Below are positions 24,504 to 34,926 of a DNA stretch of 64,000 nucleotides, in pieces (the stretch's first letter is position 1; each line of letters begins with the position of its first letter). This DNA is from Verrucomicrobia bacterium LP2A. Lineage in GTDB: Bacteria > Verrucomicrobiota > Verrucomicrobiia > Methylacidiphilales > Methylacidiphilaceae. Made by a program: the position numbers and the translations under genes. Location of the stretch: the NCBI GenBank assembly GCA_000526255.1, contig JAFS01000001.1, positions 496,001 to 560,000 of the forward strand. The letters are read 5' to 3'. The notes beneath the pieces are model-generated. The model ran no database searches. It had not been told where the DNA came from and saw nothing but the letters and a program-made list of their open reading frames with translations.

Positions 24504-25141
24504 CGCGGGGAGGGACCGGGAGAGGAAGCGCCCGGAGCGGGCCCATGGAAATCGACGGGAGGCGGTTGGGCAATCTGCGCTTCGTTTTCGACCGAGAAGG
24601 TCGGCTTGACAGGATAGTGGAAGAGCAGAGAGGTCAGGTTCGTCGGAAAGGTGCGGATCAGCGTGTTGTAGGTTTGGACTGCCTGGATGTAGCGGCGACG
24701 AGCCACCGCGATCCGATTTTCGGTGCCTTCGAGCTGGGCCTGCAGGTCTCGGAAAAGGCTGTCGGCCTTCAGCTGCGGATAATTTTCGGCGACAGCCATG
24801 AGCCGGCCCAAGGCCGCGCCCAGCTCGCCTTGCGCGGCGGCAAAGTGCTGCATCGCCTCCTTGTTTTGGAGGAGTTCGGGCGTCACCGCAAGCGAGCCTA
24901 GACGGGAGCGAGCATCCGTGACCTGGATGAGCACCTCCTTTTCGTGGGAAGCGTATCCCTCCACGACAGAAACCAGGTTGGGAACGAGATCGGCCCTCCG
25001 CTTGTACTGGTTGACGACTTCCGCCCAAGCCGCCTTGACCTTTTCGTCGTCCGACTGAATCTGGTTGTATCCGCAGCCGTCCAGGAGGAGGGGAAGGGCC
25101 AGAAGCCAGGCGAGCCGGCGGGCCCGGAACGTCGCCGTCAT
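24500..25141 (-). CDS. lemA: LemA family lipoprotein
   Basis: 213 residues from ATG 25141; longer in-frame starts exist (25192, 25237). The chosen start gives a neat lipoprotein signal with lipobox LLDGC. The LemA core follows: KVKAAWAEVVNQYKRRADLV, PNLVSVVEGYASHEKEVLIQ and YNTLIRTFPTNLTS, a long antiparallel helical coiled coil. It is the first gene of a three-gene overlapping operon lemA-TPM-TPM (25141-23025). The C-terminal extension is rich in Pro and Ser. Confidence 0.88.
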   Translation of the reverse strand: MTATFRARRLAWLLALPLLLDGCGYNQIQSDDEKVKAAWAEVVNQYKRRADLVPNLVSVVEGYASHEKEVLIQVTDARSRLGSLAVTPELLQNKEAMQHFAAAQGELGAALGRLMAVAENYPQLKADSLFRDLQAQLEGTENRIAVARRRYIQAVQTYNTLIRTFPTNLTSLLFHYPVKPTFSVENEAQIAQPPPVDFHGPAPGASSPGPSPR

Positions 25142-25443
25142 CGAGGGGACCGCCGGACCGAAGGGAAGCGAAAACCGTTGCCTGAGGTTCATGATGCCGC
25201 TACTCCTAATCCGAGCGGGGCGGGAGAAGCAAGCCATCCGGACGCGGCACTAGGGGTTGGGCTCAGAGAATCTCGTGCCCGGACGCGAAACGCGATTGCT
25301 CAGAGAAGCAAAAGCCTGCTTACTCAGCGCAGAGCGTTTTCTCGAGAGGCGAAGCTAGTAAAGCTTGCGTCTTCGGGAAGAATGCGATTTACGATGGAAG
25401 TGATTGCCGCCCATCGGGGGCGGTACGGAAGGAAGGAGAAGCG

Positions 25444-26511
25444 ATGCCCTATCATCGGGCCACACTGAGTACGTTCTTAATCGACGAGCGGCGAAGAACG
25501 CCGAACTTCGATCCGGAGCTCGAGGGGTTGATCAAGGATGTGGAGGTCGCCTGCAAATATATTGCCTCGGCGGTCTCCCGCGGAAGGCTGGCCGAGGCGA
25601 AGGCGAGCACGAGGGTCAACATCCAGGGCGAGGAGCAGAAACCCCTCGACGTGATTGCCAACGAGATGGTCCTCCAGACCTGCGACTCGACCGAGCAGCT
25701 CCTCGGCGTGGTCTCCGAGGAGATGGAGAACCCTTACCCGATCCAAAGGGGCCGCAACGGACGCTATCTGCTGGTCTATGACCCTTTGGACGGCTCGTCC
25801 AATCTCGATTTGAACGTGACCGTGGGCTCGATCTTTTCGGTCCTGCGCGCCCCGGAAGGAGCCCAGGAGCTCAAGCCCGAGCATTTCCTGCAACCGGGGA
25901 TCTCCCAGGTTGCGGCGGGCTTTACCCTTTACGGCCCGAGCGTCATGCTGGTCCTGACCCTGGGACGGGGTGTTCATGGATTTACGCTCGATCGGGAGGT
26001 TGGAACGTTCATCCTCACGCATCCCGACATGCGCATTCCGGAGGAGACGCGAGAGTTTGCGATCAATGCCTCCAACGAGCGCTTCTGGGAAGCCCCGGTC
26101 CGCCATTACGTGGATGAATGCAAAGAGGGGAAGAGCGGACCCCGCGGTGTGGATTTCAACATGCGCTGGATCGCCTCGATGGTCGCGGAGGTCTACCGGA
26201 TTCTGATTCGTGGCGGGCTCTTCATGTATCCCCGGGATACGAAGGACCCGAGCAAGGGGGGTCGGTTGCGGCTCTTGTACGAGGCCAATCCGATGAGCCT
26301 GATCGTGGAGCAGGCGGGCGGCTCCTCCTCGACGGGGCGGGAGAGGATCCTCGAGGTCAAGCCGACCGCGCTCCACCAGCGGATTCCGGTGATTCTGGGA
26401 TCGCGCAATGAAGTGGAACGCCTCGTGAGCTACCACCACGCCTACGACCAGGGGGAGGAGCTCTCGTTCAAGTCCCCGCTCTTTGCCAATCGGTCGATCT
26501 TTCACAGCTAA
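25444..26511 (+). CDS. fbp: Class I fructose-1,6-bisphosphatase
   Basis: 355 residues, start preceded by GGAAGGAG. The metal and substrate motifs are complete: VSEEMENP (Glu pair) and VYDPLDGSSNLDLNVTVG (about residues 111-128), with MSLIVEQAGGSSSTG near the C terminus. It hydrolyses fructose 1,6-bisphosphate in the Calvin-Benson cycle and gluconeogenesis. The gene is 15 bases upstream of phosphoribulokinase, so the pair is an operon of Calvin-cycle type. This fits verrucomicrobial methanotrophs, which oxidise methane for energy and fix CO2 through Rubisco. Confidence 0.95.
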   Translation: MPYHRATLSTFLIDERRRTPNFDPELEGLIKDVEVACKYIASAVSRGRLAEAKASTRVNIQGEEQKPLDVIANEMVLQTCDSTEQLLGVVSEEMENPYPIQRGRNGRYLLVYDPLDGSSNLDLNVTVGSIFSVLRAPEGAQELKPEHFLQPGISQVAAGFTLYGPSVMLVLTLGRGVHGFTLDREVGTFILTHPDMRIPEETREFAINASNERFWEAPVRHYVDECKEGKSGPRGVDFNMRWIASMVAEVYRILIRGGLFMYPRDTKDPSKGGRLRLLYEANPMSLIVEQAGGSSSTGRERILEVKPTALHQRIPVILGSRNEVERLVSYHHAYDQGEELSFKSPLFANRSIFHS

Positions 26512-26526
26512 CCGAGGATTCATCGC

Positions 26527-27402
26527 ATGTCTGCAAAGCATCCTGTCGTCGCCGTTACGGGTTCGTCGGGGGCCGGCACCACGACCGTCAAGACCGCCTT
26601 TCAGCGCATCTTCCGCCGGGAAGGGATCAACGCCTGGGTCGTCGAGGGAGACGCCTTTCATCGGTACAACCGCGTCGAAATGAAGGCCCGGATGGAGGAG
26701 ATGGAGAAGAAGAACAACCGCCATTTCAGCCATTTCGGACCGGAGGCCAACCTCTTCGAGGATCTGGAAAAGCTCTTTCAGAGCTATGGGGAGACCGGCA
26801 CTGGAAAGGTGCGCAAGTACCTGCACAACGAAGAGGAGGCTGCCCCCTACCAGCTCGAGCCGGGCACCTTCACCGCATGGGAAGATATTCCGGAAGGGAC
26901 CGATCTCCTCTTTTACGAGGGGCTTCACGGCGCTGTCGTCACGGACAGGGTGGATGTGGCGCGCCATGTCGACCTGCTGATCGGGGTCGTGCCGATCATC
27001 AATCTCGAATGGATCCAAAAAATCCACCGGGACAAGAAGGAGAGAGGCTACTCTCAGGAAGCGATCGTCCATACGATCCTTCGGCGCATGCCGGATTACG
27101 TTCACTACATCTGCCCGCAGTTCTCCCACACCCATGTCAACTTCCAGAGGGTGCCGACGGTGGATACCTCGAACCCGTTCATTGCGCGGGATATCCCTTC
27201 TCCCGACGAGAGCATCCTGGTGATCCGATTCCGAAATCCGAAGGAGATCGATTTCTCCTATCTCCTTTCGATGCTCCATGGCTCGTTCATGTCCCGACCG
27301 AACACGATCGCCTGTCCCGGCGGGAAGATGCCCTTGGCGATGGAGTTGATCTTCACTCCGATGATCTGGAAGCTGATGCATCGGCAGAAGCAGGTGCACT
27401 GA
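26527..27402 (+). CDS. prk: Phosphoribulokinase
   Basis: 291 residues with the P-loop GSSGAGTTTVK (about 12-22), the substrate segment VEGDAFHRYNR, the acid in DLLFYEGLHGAVV and the class I (proteobacterial-type) C terminus PGGKMPLAMELIFTPMIW. It makes ribulose 1,5-bisphosphate for Rubisco. Co-transcription with fbp is evident from the 15-base gap. Phosphoribulokinase has no common use outside the Calvin cycle, so this is strong evidence for autotrophy. No Rubisco genes are in the window. Confidence 0.96.
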   Translation: MSAKHPVVAVTGSSGAGTTTVKTAFQRIFRREGINAWVVEGDAFHRYNRVEMKARMEEMEKKNNRHFSHFGPEANLFEDLEKLFQSYGETGTGKVRKYLHNEEEAAPYQLEPGTFTAWEDIPEGTDLLFYEGLHGAVVTDRVDVARHVDLLIGVVPIINLEWIQKIHRDKKERGYSQEAIVHTILRRMPDYVHYICPQFSHTHVNFQRVPTVDTSNPFIARDIPSPDESILVIRFRNPKEIDFSYLLSMLHGSFMSRPNTIACPGGKMPLAMELIFTPMIWKLMHRQKQVH

Positions 27403-27464
27403 AGGTGTTCCCGGGAACGGCGGGAAGGATGTTCCGCCCGGGTACTAGCTGCGAGGGGCGTCCG

Positions 27465-28892
27465 CTACCTCTTCGTCCAGTCGAGCGCCTCGGCCAAGTT
27501 GGCCGCCGCCGCTTCCCGATCGGAGAGAGACTTGAGGTTGAAGCGCCACTCGAGCAGACGGAGGAACGAGAGCGTTTCGTAGGTCTGGTGGTTCACCGCC
27601 CCTTTCCGTGCGTAGGGGGAAATCAGGATCGCCGGCACCCGGGGCCCCGGACCCCATCGGTCTCCCGCCGGTGGGGCAACATGGTCCCAGAAGCCGCCAT
27701 ATTCGTCGTAGGTCAGGAGAATCACGCACCGGGACCAGTAGCGGGAGTCCTGGATCGCCCGAATGAGTGAGAGGACATGGCGCTGTCCCTCTTCCACATT
27801 GGAATACCCCGGGTGCTCGTTCTCTTTCCCCAGGGGCTTCACGAAGCAGACCGAGGGGAGATTGCCCTTTTTTAAATCACCGAGCAGATCGGCTTCGTCC
27901 TTGAGATGGAGCTTTCCCTCCGGAGATTCCGGACTGTAACGGGCAAAATAGGCGAAAGGCTGATGGTGGAAGCGAAAGGAGGGTGCGGGGTGTCCTGCGA
28001 CCGCGTCCCGCCACCCCCCCGAATACCAGGCCCAGGATACGCCGGCATCGGTGAGCCGCTCTCCGATGGTCGGAGCGGTGAGGGGTGGGAGAAGATGGTC
28101 TTGCGGGATTTTGACGCTATGAGGCGCTTGGGCTCCTTGGACCGACCCCACGACATAGCCATCGGGTGTCAGCTTGCCGTCCTTTTGCAGCCCGACCAGG
28201 CGGCCCGATCCGTCCAAGACTGGCTCGGCGACCCATTCGCTGGGAGGGTTGCCGGGCCAGCGGGGAGTCTGACAGGAGACCAGCCAGATGTGATTGAGGA
28301 AGGAGGAGCCGAAGGCGCTCTGGAAGAAATGGTCGAGCACCGTGTACTCTCGGGCGAGGGGAAAGAGGGGGAGTCGCTTGGTCTCATAATAGCCCATGGG
28401 GAGCGCTCCGGTGGTTCCCCAGGCGACATATTGGTTGCTCGCTCCTCCCGCGATCTGGAGCTGGCAATGATAGAACGAATGGGTCGGGTCCGGGGTGAGC
28501 TCGCGCAGCGAAACGTAGGAGAGGAGCGGGAAGGGGCGGTTGGGGAGGTTCTGCGGGAATCGCGGGTCGGGATGCTTCTCCTTGTCCTCTAGGACAGGAG
28601 GGAGGTGGGAATAGGGGACCCCCGACCGATCGACCTGCGTCCCTGACTCTCCCGCTTGGGAGATGCCCTCAGCACCGGGAAACTCACCCAGGAGGTTGTC
28701 GAAGCTATGGTTTTCCTGAAAGATGAGGATGATGTGATCGATGGGTGCCTTGGAGGGAGGCGGCAGGGCTGCGCCAGCGGCCGTGCCGTGGAGAAGCGGA
28801 AGGGCAATGCCCAGGGCGAGAAGGCTGCGGGAGAATAAGCGCGGGCCGAGCTTGGGGGAGATCATGGGGTTTTCCAGTTCGTTGCTAGGCAT
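27465..28892 (-). CDS. Secreted phosphoesterase (acid phosphatase/phospholipase C family)
   Basis: 475 residues with a signal peptide ([20 protein letters not shown]). The phosphoesterase family motifs are complete: [19 protein letters not shown] near the mature N terminus, [14 protein letters not shown], and [18 protein letters not shown] followed by [14 protein letters not shown]. These carry the Asn/His/Asp metal ligands and nucleophile region of AcpA-like acid phosphatases. The gene begins 11 bases after the stop of the TonB receptor, so the two are probably one operon. A phosphorus-scavenging role, with the receptor importing a released product, is a reasonable guess. Confidence 0.85.
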   Translation of the reverse strand: MPSNELENPMISPKLGPRLFSRSLLALGIALPLLHGTAAGAALPPPSKAPIDHIILIFQENHSFDNLLGEFPGAEGISQAGESGTQVDRSGVPYSHLPPVLEDKEKHPDPRFPQNLPNRPFPLLSYVSLRELTPDPTHSFYHCQLQIAGGASNQYVAWGTTGALPMGYYETKRLPLFPLAREYTVLDHFFQSAFGSSFLNHIWLVSCQTPRWPGNPPSEWVAEPVLDGSGRLVGLQKDGKLTPDGYVVGSVQGAQAPHSVKIPQDHLLPPLTAPTIGERLTDAGVSWAWYSGGWRDAVAGHPAPSFRFHHQPFAYFARYSPESPEGKLHLKDEADLLGDLKKGNLPSVCFVKPLGKENEHPGYSNVEEGQRHVLSLIRAIQDSRYWSRCVILLTYDEYGGFWDHVAPPAGDRWGPGPRVPAILISPYARKGAVNHQTYETLSFLRLLEWRFNLKSLSDREAAAANLAEALDWTKR

Positions 28893-28903
28893 TCCAACTG
28901 GTT

Positions 28904-31615
28904 TTAGAAGCTTGCGCCGACGCTTCCGTAGATCGTGAACGGAGCTCCGGGATAGCCGAGCATGTAGCCCGCTTGATAGGCGGTCGGGACGTTGGGGTTG
29001 CCCGCCGTCCCGTAGTAGCCGCCGCTGGTGATATAGTCGTAGCCGTTGTAGCGGAGGTCGGTGATGTTCAGGAGGGTGAGGTTGAAGTTGAGCAGCCGTT
29101 CCCGCTCGAAGAGGCGCATCGGAACGGCCGCGTTGATCGAGGCATTGAGGGTGTAGTATTGGGGCATCGCCTGGTTGCTCGGCGCCCCTGTGTTGTTATT
29201 GAAGACATACTGCTCCCCGTTGAAGATGAACCAGAGGCTTGTGCGGATCGCGACCTTGCCGACCTGCTGGGTCTGGTAGATTCCGCCCGAGAGCATGACG
29301 CTCGGCACGTAGGGGACGTGGCGGCCGTTATACGAAACCGCTTGCGGGGTCCCGGGGCTGACAACGTAGCTTTCATAGACCGCGTTTTCCACAGCACCAT
29401 TCATAAAGAGGTGAAAGGTGTCGATCGGGTTGTCGTCCAAGAAGAAGTCTGCTCCCTGGTAGATTGAGGTGCCCAGACCGGTGATCGAATTGCCGACGAA
29501 GTTGACCGTGTTGATCGCCTGTTCGGCATAGCGTAGCCAGAAGTAGTTGGCGCCGAAAAGCAGGTTGTTGAGCCCGGGCAGCTTTTCAAAGTGGGTCTTC
29601 GCTCCTGCGATGCCATACTGGGCGAGCGAAAGGCCGTAATAGGAGGCTGGAATCGCCTGAAAGAGTCCCCCTCCGCCTCCGACGGTATCGGTCTGGTAGG
29701 TTTCCGAATAGCTGCCGTAAAGGGCGAGCCAGCGGGTGACCTCCAAGTTGAGGAGGATGGATGGCTCGATGCCGCCAAGGTTGCGCGTGGCGTTCGGCAA
29801 CGTGCCCTGATTTTGTCCCGGGTTGAATTGATACGCCAAGGGGAACTGCTCCTGGGCGTTCATCGAGTAGGCGGTGTGGAAAACGTCGTAGCGGATGCTC
29901 GGGACGATCTGGAGCGCCTTGATCGGCGTGATCGTGTCCTGGAGATAGACTGCGATATCGGTCTGATCCCAGTAATCGTTCCGGTATTTGCTGTTCGGAG
30001 TGAGCTCTCCGCCTGGAATCGTCGTTCCAGGCAGGAAGTAGTTCGGGTTGTAGAACGCATTGCGGGTATTGTAGGTGGAAGAGATGTAGTAGCCGCCGAC
30101 ATCGACCGTGTTGTAGGGGAGGACCTTGGTTAATCCGATCTGATCGCCAAAGCCTCCTTCGGATGGATTATTGTACTCGAAGGCGTTCGCGATGTTATCA
30201 TAGAAGTTGTAATAGCGGCTATGCTTACGCTGAGAGGCATTGTAGAATAGCATGTTGTGGAGAGTGGTCGTCTTGTCGTCGTCGAGATAGATATTCTGCT
30301 TGGCATAAGCGATCTGAGACGACTGGCTGTCGAGCTTGCGCCAGGTATCGTAGGCGAGATTGCTGTAGTAACCGCTGGTCGCCTGGCTATAGGGGGTGCC
30401 GGGGTTCGGCACGCCCGTGGCACTCTGTCCGTTGAGCGTCACGTAGGGGTTGGCGCCAACCGGAAGAATGGTGGGTCGGTAGCCGCCCGCGTCGGCGTAC
30501 CAGGCTCCGAAGCTGATGTCGCCGTGGTTGAAGTTCTTGATCGTCTTTCCGTAGACCGCATACTGGTAGCTGGGGCTGCGGAATCCATCCGGCGACATCC
30601 GAAAGTTGTTTCCGTCGCCGACCCCTCCCGAGATCACCGTGGACCAGCCATGGATGTTTCCGGTCCGGTAGTCGGCGGTCAACAGCTTCTGGTTGAAGCT
30701 TCCGTAGGTCATGTTGATATCGGCCCCCGCATGCTCGGTCGGCTGGATCGGCGTGAATTCGACCTGTCCGCCGACGTTGTCATACCAGCGGCCCGCCGCC
30801 GTTCCCGGGCCGTAGGTGACCGCGGTGCTCGAGATCATCGCCATGATCGGGACTGACGGCGACTGCCAGAGGCCCGTGGAGACGTTGTTCATCGGCACCC
30901 CGTCGAGGGTCATCATGATCGAGGCCCCACCCGTGTATCCCCCGAAGCCGCCCCAGCCGTTCCCGATGCCGTTGATCGAGACGGTGTACTTGGTGGCACC
31001 CGTGTTTCCGTAGCCATTGACGTTCACGCCCGGAGAGAACTGGAGCACCTGGGCTGCGCCCGCAACCGGGCCGGCGCTCGCAGCCATGTTCTTGTCGATC
31101 ACGCGGGTCGTCGTCGCGGACCGGAAGATCTCCTCCTGGGTCGGGGCCTGGGTGGCTCCGGGAACGAGATCGGTGGGAGGAGAGAGGAGGGGGTTGTCGG
31201 GATCGGCCATCACATTGGTCGTGGGCATCTGAACGGCCCCGTCCTTACTGCTGAACGTCGTCGCTGCAGGGTCATCCCCGGAGTTGGCGCTCCCCCTAGG
31301 CGAGCTGGAGGCGAGAAGCGGTTGCACGTCTGCGAGATCCGATCCGGGAGCGCTCCGTCCGTAGACGGAGGAGGGCCCCGAGGCGGGCTCCTCGGGCGGG
31401 GAGGCATCCCAGGATGATGGTCCTCCGGCCAAGGCGCTCGATCCGGAAGCCCCGTCCGCAAGGGGGTCGGCTACTTGTGGAATTTCGGAAGCGACAACCC
31501 CCATCTGCGGCAGGCTGACCAGGACGCTAAACAGCAGAAGGCGAGAAATGAGGGAAGAAATCCGATGTCGAAAACGGACCGGTCGAATCATTAAGCAACG
31601 ACTAATACACGACAT
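28904..31615 (-). CDS. TonB-dependent outer membrane receptor 1
   Basis: 903 residues. A basic N terminus and signal helix ([19 protein letters not shown]) are followed by a long low-complexity Pro/Ser/Gly region to about residue 150. Then comes a plug domain ([49 protein letters not shown]) and a 22-strand-type barrel rich in aromatic residues, ending in [10 protein letters not shown] with the terminal Phe needed for outer-membrane insertion. The substrate is unknown. The downstream phosphoesterase and the A/T-rich operator-like region upstream (31732-31850) are the only context. Confidence 0.88.
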   Translation of the reverse strand: MSCISRCLMIRPVRFRHRISSLISRLLLFSVLVSLPQMGVVASEIPQVADPLADGASGSSALAGGPSSWDASPPEEPASGPSSVYGRSAPGSDLADVQPLLASSSPRGSANSGDDPAATTFSSKDGAVQMPTTNVMADPDNPLLSPPTDLVPGATQAPTQEEIFRSATTTRVIDKNMAASAGPVAGAAQVLQFSPGVNVNGYGNTGATKYTVSINGIGNGWGGFGGYTGGASIMMTLDGVPMNNVSTGLWQSPSVPIMAMISSTAVTYGPGTAAGRWYDNVGGQVEFTPIQPTEHAGADINMTYGSFNQKLLTADYRTGNIHGWSTVISGGVGDGNNFRMSPDGFRSPSYQYAVYGKTIKNFNHGDISFGAWYADAGGYRPTILPVGANPYVTLNGQSATGVPNPGTPYSQATSGYYSNLAYDTWRKLDSQSSQIAYAKQNIYLDDDKTTTLHNMLFYNASQRKHSRYYNFYDNIANAFEYNNPSEGGFGDQIGLTKVLPYNTVDVGGYYISSTYNTRNAFYNPNYFLPGTTIPGGELTPNSKYRNDYWDQTDIAVYLQDTITPIKALQIVPSIRYDVFHTAYSMNAQEQFPLAYQFNPGQNQGTLPNATRNLGGIEPSILLNLEVTRWLALYGSYSETYQTDTVGGGGGLFQAIPASYYGLSLAQYGIAGAKTHFEKLPGLNNLLFGANYFWLRYAEQAINTVNFVGNSITGLGTSIYQGADFFLDDNPIDTFHLFMNGAVENAVYESYVVSPGTPQAVSYNGRHVPYVPSVMLSGGIYQTQQVGKVAIRTSLWFIFNGEQYVFNNNTGAPSNQAMPQYYTLNASINAAVPMRLFERERLLNFNLTLLNITDLRYNGYDYITSGGYYGTAGNPNVPTAYQAGYMLGYPGAPFTIYGSVGASF

Positions 31616-32438
31616 GATTCTCTCCTCTGCATAGATCTCGACACGGTACTCTAATCCACGAGTCTCACCGGGAAAAGTGCGAACGTGGCCGCGAGGATAG
31701 TTGGCGCAGTGGATGCGGCCAACAAAAAACTATGTTACAATTAGGTGACAAGAATATGCCAAAGAGATGGCGATTCTATGACGATAGTGCGACAACTATG
31801 CGTCAGTTGTGTGACGATTGTGTGTACGAAATGTTACAGAATTGTGACATGACCCACCAGAGGTCGTGCGATCACTCGGCACAAGAATGCGACGACGCCG
31901 GAGATCGGCGCGACGATCCTGGTGGCCTTCGGAAGGCGACCGTCGCTTCCTTCACGCGCTAGCGAAGCCGGCGCTCGTGAAGCTTCCCTCCATCCCCGCT
32001 CCGAACGGCGAGGAGCTCACCGATCCCCTCTTTTGCCAAGAAGCGGAGGGTGCTCGATTCGCCCGGCGAAGCATCGATTCCCGTCCGTATCTCTTTCCGA
32101 ATTGAGCGGGAAAGCGGAGAGATCGGACCTGTCGGACCTGGAATGCTCAAATCCCGGTTCGAGCATGGCGAACGTGCTGGATGGCGTCCCTCACCGCCAG
32201 CCAGGACGCTGCACGCTCTGGCTGAAGCCAGCCTCCGACGGGGGAAGAGGCGATTGCGCCGCAAAAGTCAATCGGAAGTCTTGCCAACAGGAATGGGAAT
32301 GCGCACGAGGCTCGCCAGGATCGGTCTTGCGCTTGCTTCCGAAAGCGGGGAGGATACTGTCATAACAAGCGGGTCGCGGGGCCGATGGCCCCTCTGGTGA
32401 AGTGGGGATCGGCGTGGACCAACACAAGGAGCGATGGG
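31616..32438. other. Long intergenic region between TonB receptor 1 and DUF302
   Basis: About 820 bases without a convincing gene. The segment 31720-31860 is strikingly A/T-rich and repetitive for this genome and is listed separately as a regulatory candidate. The rest (31900-32400) is G+C-rich; a minus-strand frame at 31959-32264 lacks a ribosome site and a family resemblance. Confidence 0.5.
31732..31850. promoter_or_regulatory. Cluster of TGTNACA-type repeats upstream of TonB receptor 1
   Basis: Two related 19-base sites, ATGTTACAATTAGGTGACA (31732-31750) and ATGTTACAGAATTGTGACA (31831-31849), lie 99 bases apart. Between them is a perfect inverted repeat ACAACT-7-AGTTGT (31792-31810), plus several further GTGACGA or TGCGACA words. 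The arrangement, in an A/T-rich pocket 120-240 bases upstream of the receptor gene on the other strand, looks like a multi-site operator. The regulator is unknown. Confidence 0.45.
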
Positions 32439-32831
32439 ATGAAGAACAGTTATGGCTTCGGCAAGGAAGTGTCTAGCTCGTTTGAAGAGACGGTGCCCAA
32501 GGTCGTGGAGGCGCTGAGCCGGGAGGGCTTCGGAATCCTGAGCGACATCGACGTGGCCGCCACGTTGAAGAAACGCCTCGGAAAGGAGATGCCGCCTTAC
32601 CGGATTCTGGGAGCCTGTAATCCCGCCCTGGCGCACCAAGTGCTCGAGATGGAGCCGACCGTGGGGCTGCTCATGCCGTGCAATGCGGTCGTCCGGCAAG
32701 ATAGCGCGGGCAAGGTCCATGTCGAGTTGATGGATCCCGAAGTCATGTCGATGATGTTGCCCCAGCCGGAAGTCAAGCCTCTGGCTGTGGATGCCAAGGC
32801 ACGGCTGCAGCGGGTGCTCGACTCCCTCTAG
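32439..32831 (+). CDS. DUF302 domain protein
   Basis: 130 residues from ATG 32439, seven bases after AAGGAG. It matches DUF302: SSFEETVPKVVEALSREGFG, LSDIDVAATLKKRLG, YRILGACNPALAHQVLEME and VGLLMPCNAVVRQD. DUF302 is a small alpha/beta fold of unknown activity, often near sulfur, metal or redox genes. No signal peptide. It stands alone. Confidence 0.88.
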   Translation: MKNSYGFGKEVSSSFEETVPKVVEALSREGFGILSDIDVAATLKKRLGKEMPPYRILGACNPALAHQVLEMEPTVGLLMPCNAVVRQDSAGKVHVELMDPEVMSMMLPQPEVKPLAVDAKARLQRVLDSL

Positions 32832-33324
32832 CCTGCGCATTTCCCGCAAAGTTCGTATCGCAGACGGAAGCTTGGAGAACTGCAGGTCGGCCTGCGCTTG
32901 GAGGCGGGGAGCTTCAGGCAATTCCAGGCTCCGAGCTGCCGGATCGCGCGAGGCGCCGGCATCCTTTTGCTTGGGAAGCCGCTCATGCGCCGCTGCGGAA
33001 TGGGGAGGCTGCTCTGCCGTAACCCTGCGGTCGCAGCGGATTTCCCCGCCGTTTCGATAAACTTTTGGGAAAGCCTTGACATCGCCCCAGGAGTATCGCT
33101 ATGTGCGTTCCTCCGGGCGATGGGGCTCGCCCAGATAAGACCGCTCGCAGACCCGAGCTGATAGCTCCTACGTTTGGTTCCAGAAGGCGATAGCCTTTTT
33201 GGAGAGGGAACGGGAGCATGGCGGGAAACGAGCTGCAGTCGGGGGGCGGGCACTTACCCAAAGAGGCGGGGCGGGGGAGCGGTGTGTGCCGTTCCGAGGG
33301 AGCCACATCGACGGGAGGCTTCCC
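32832..33324. other. Intergenic region before the efflux operon
   Basis: About 490 bases in which I see no supported gene. A plus-strand frame starting at 33199 joins the transporter frame, but the sequence before 33325 has no homology-like character. The word TTGACATCG at 33078 may be a -35 element for the downstream operon; a matching -10 is not clear. Confidence 0.45.
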
Positions 33325-34926
33325 GTGAGCTCTGCCGATGGCTCCCCGTTCGGGACTCCGCCGGGGCGATTCGGCCGGCTTCACCTCGTGCTGGTTGGTG
33401 CCAGCCTCTTTTCCCTGCTCAACACCGGGGCTTTCACCGGGATTATTCCCTATTGCGTGGCCGAGCTGGGCCAGCACCAGAGCCATGGGGCCTGGATGAA
33501 CGGGGAGTTCTTTGCGGCCCAGGCGCTCGGGATGCTGCTGGCGAATCCGCTGGCGCAGCGGATCGGCGCCCTCCGGCTCTTCCTCTGGGCGGGTTGGGCC
33601 GCAGCCGTGGGGGCCTTTCTCTGCGCTGGAGCACCCGGCTTCGTTGTCTTCCTGCTGGCCAGAATCGTGCTCGGGGCGGGAGGAGGAGTGCTGATCCTTC
33701 TCGCTCAGGTGCTCCTCCTGGAAGAGTACCGACCCAGCCTGCGGCCTCTCGCCCCGGTGCTTTGGGCCGTAGTTGCCATCGTCCCCTTTGTGCTCGGCCC
33801 GCTCTTCGGTGGCTGGCTCGAGGAGGGTTGGGGGAGGGAAGGGGTCGGCTGGCGTCTCTGGTTCCTGCTCGACGGACTGGTCCTCCTGCTCTGCACCTTA
33901 GGGGCCCGGAAGCTGCTGGCTCCCCGGCCGCCCGATCGCTTGGGAAGCCCGTTCGACTGGGTTGGCTTCGGCCTGCTGTCGATGGCGCTCTTCGCATTTC
34001 AGACCGCGATCGACATGGGCGACGACTACGACTGGTACAACTCATCCCTCTTGGATAGCCTGATGGGGCTCGCATTCTTGAGCTTGCTCGGGTTTCTCGG
34101 CTGGGAGCTCCATGTCCGGAAGCCGCTGGTGCGCATTACCCTCTTCCTGCGGCCCGCCTTTGTCGTGGGCATGATCTGCCTCTGCGGAGGCTTCCTCCTC
34201 TTTTACGGGCTCTGGAGCCTGCTCCTGGTGCGCCTCCAATCGGTGTGGGGTTATGGTCCGTGGCTCGGCGGCCTGGTCATGCTCTCTCTCGCGGTGGGGG
34301 CCCTCCCGTTCTCGCTCCTGAGCGCACGCGTCGTTGCCTGGAGCCGGAATCGGCTGCTGCTGGTCGGGAGCCTCTTGCTCTTTGCGGGGTTTGCGCTCTG
34401 GACGAGCTATTATGACATCCAGCACAAGAGGAACCTCTGGCTCGAATTCGTGGGGCCGCAACTGATCGAGGGGATCGGCCTGGGGATTTTCCTGGCGCCG
34501 GCGACGAATTTTCTCTGCCGCGGCCTTTCTCCCAAAAACCAGGAGATGGCGATCGAGCTTGCGGGGAGCTTTCGGGTCGCGGCCCAGGGGTGGGCGAGCC
34601 TGCTCCTGGGAACGATCCTCTACCGCCAAGCCGCCTTTCACAAGAGGCGGCTGGTGGAGTGGATGCCTTCCTCGCATCCGCTCCTCGATGAGTTCCTCGC
34701 CCGCCTGCGGGACCAGGGGATCGGGTGGGATCTCGGCCTGCGGCTCCTCGACCGGGAGGCATTGGCGCACGCTCAGGTCCTCGCGTTCGAGGATCTCTTC
34801 CGGGTCGCCGCTTGGGGGTTCTTCATTCTGGCAGTCCTGGCGCTGGTCTGCCCGAGCCCGCCCTCTCCGAAGGGAGCTGGTCTCGGTCAGGATGAGCGTC
34901 CGATGGACGGGAGGGAAGGCCCGTGA
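33325..34926 (+). CDS. EmrB-like MFS multidrug transporter (DHA2 family)
   Basis: About 533 residues from GTG 33325, which has GGGAGG seven bases upstream; the frame is open to 33199 without a better start. Fourteen predicted membrane helices, beginning with LHLVLVGASLFSLLNTGAFT. The loop WMNGEFFAAQALGMLLANPL and motif FLLARIVLGAGGGVLI are typical of DHA2 proton antiporters, though the usual motif D acid is replaced. The stop overlaps the GTG start of the membrane fusion gene by four bases. With EmrA-like and outer membrane factor genes downstream it forms a tripartite export system. Confidence 0.85.
   Translation: MSSADGSPFGTPPGRFGRLHLVLVGASLFSLLNTGAFTGIIPYCVAELGQHQSHGAWMNGEFFAAQALGMLLANPLAQRIGALRLFLWAGWAAAVGAFLCAGAPGFVVFLLARIVLGAGGGVLILLAQVLLLEEYRPSLRPLAPVLWAVVAIVPFVLGPLFGGWLEEGWGREGVGWRLWFLLDGLVLLLCTLGARKLLAPRPPDRLGSPFDWVGFGLLSMALFAFQTAIDMGDDYDWYNSSLLDSLMGLAFLSLLGFLGWELHVRKPLVRITLFLRPAFVVGMICLCGGFLLFYGLWSLLLVRLQSVWGYGPWLGGLVMLSLAVGALPFSLLSARVVAWSRNRLLLVGSLLLFAGFALWTSYYDIQHKRNLWLEFVGPQLIEGIGLGIFLAPATNFLCRGLSPKNQEMAIELAGSFRVAAQGWASLLLGTILYRQAAFHKRRLVEWMPSSHPLLDEFLARLRDQGIGWDLGLRLLDREALAHAQVLAFEDLFRVAAWGFFILAVLALVCPSPPSPKGAGLGQDERPMDGREGP

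Noticed and set aside
31959-32264. A 101-codon minus-strand frame in the gap before DUF302
   Set aside because: No ribosome site, no recognisable domain and Arg/Ser-rich composition; left as intergenic.
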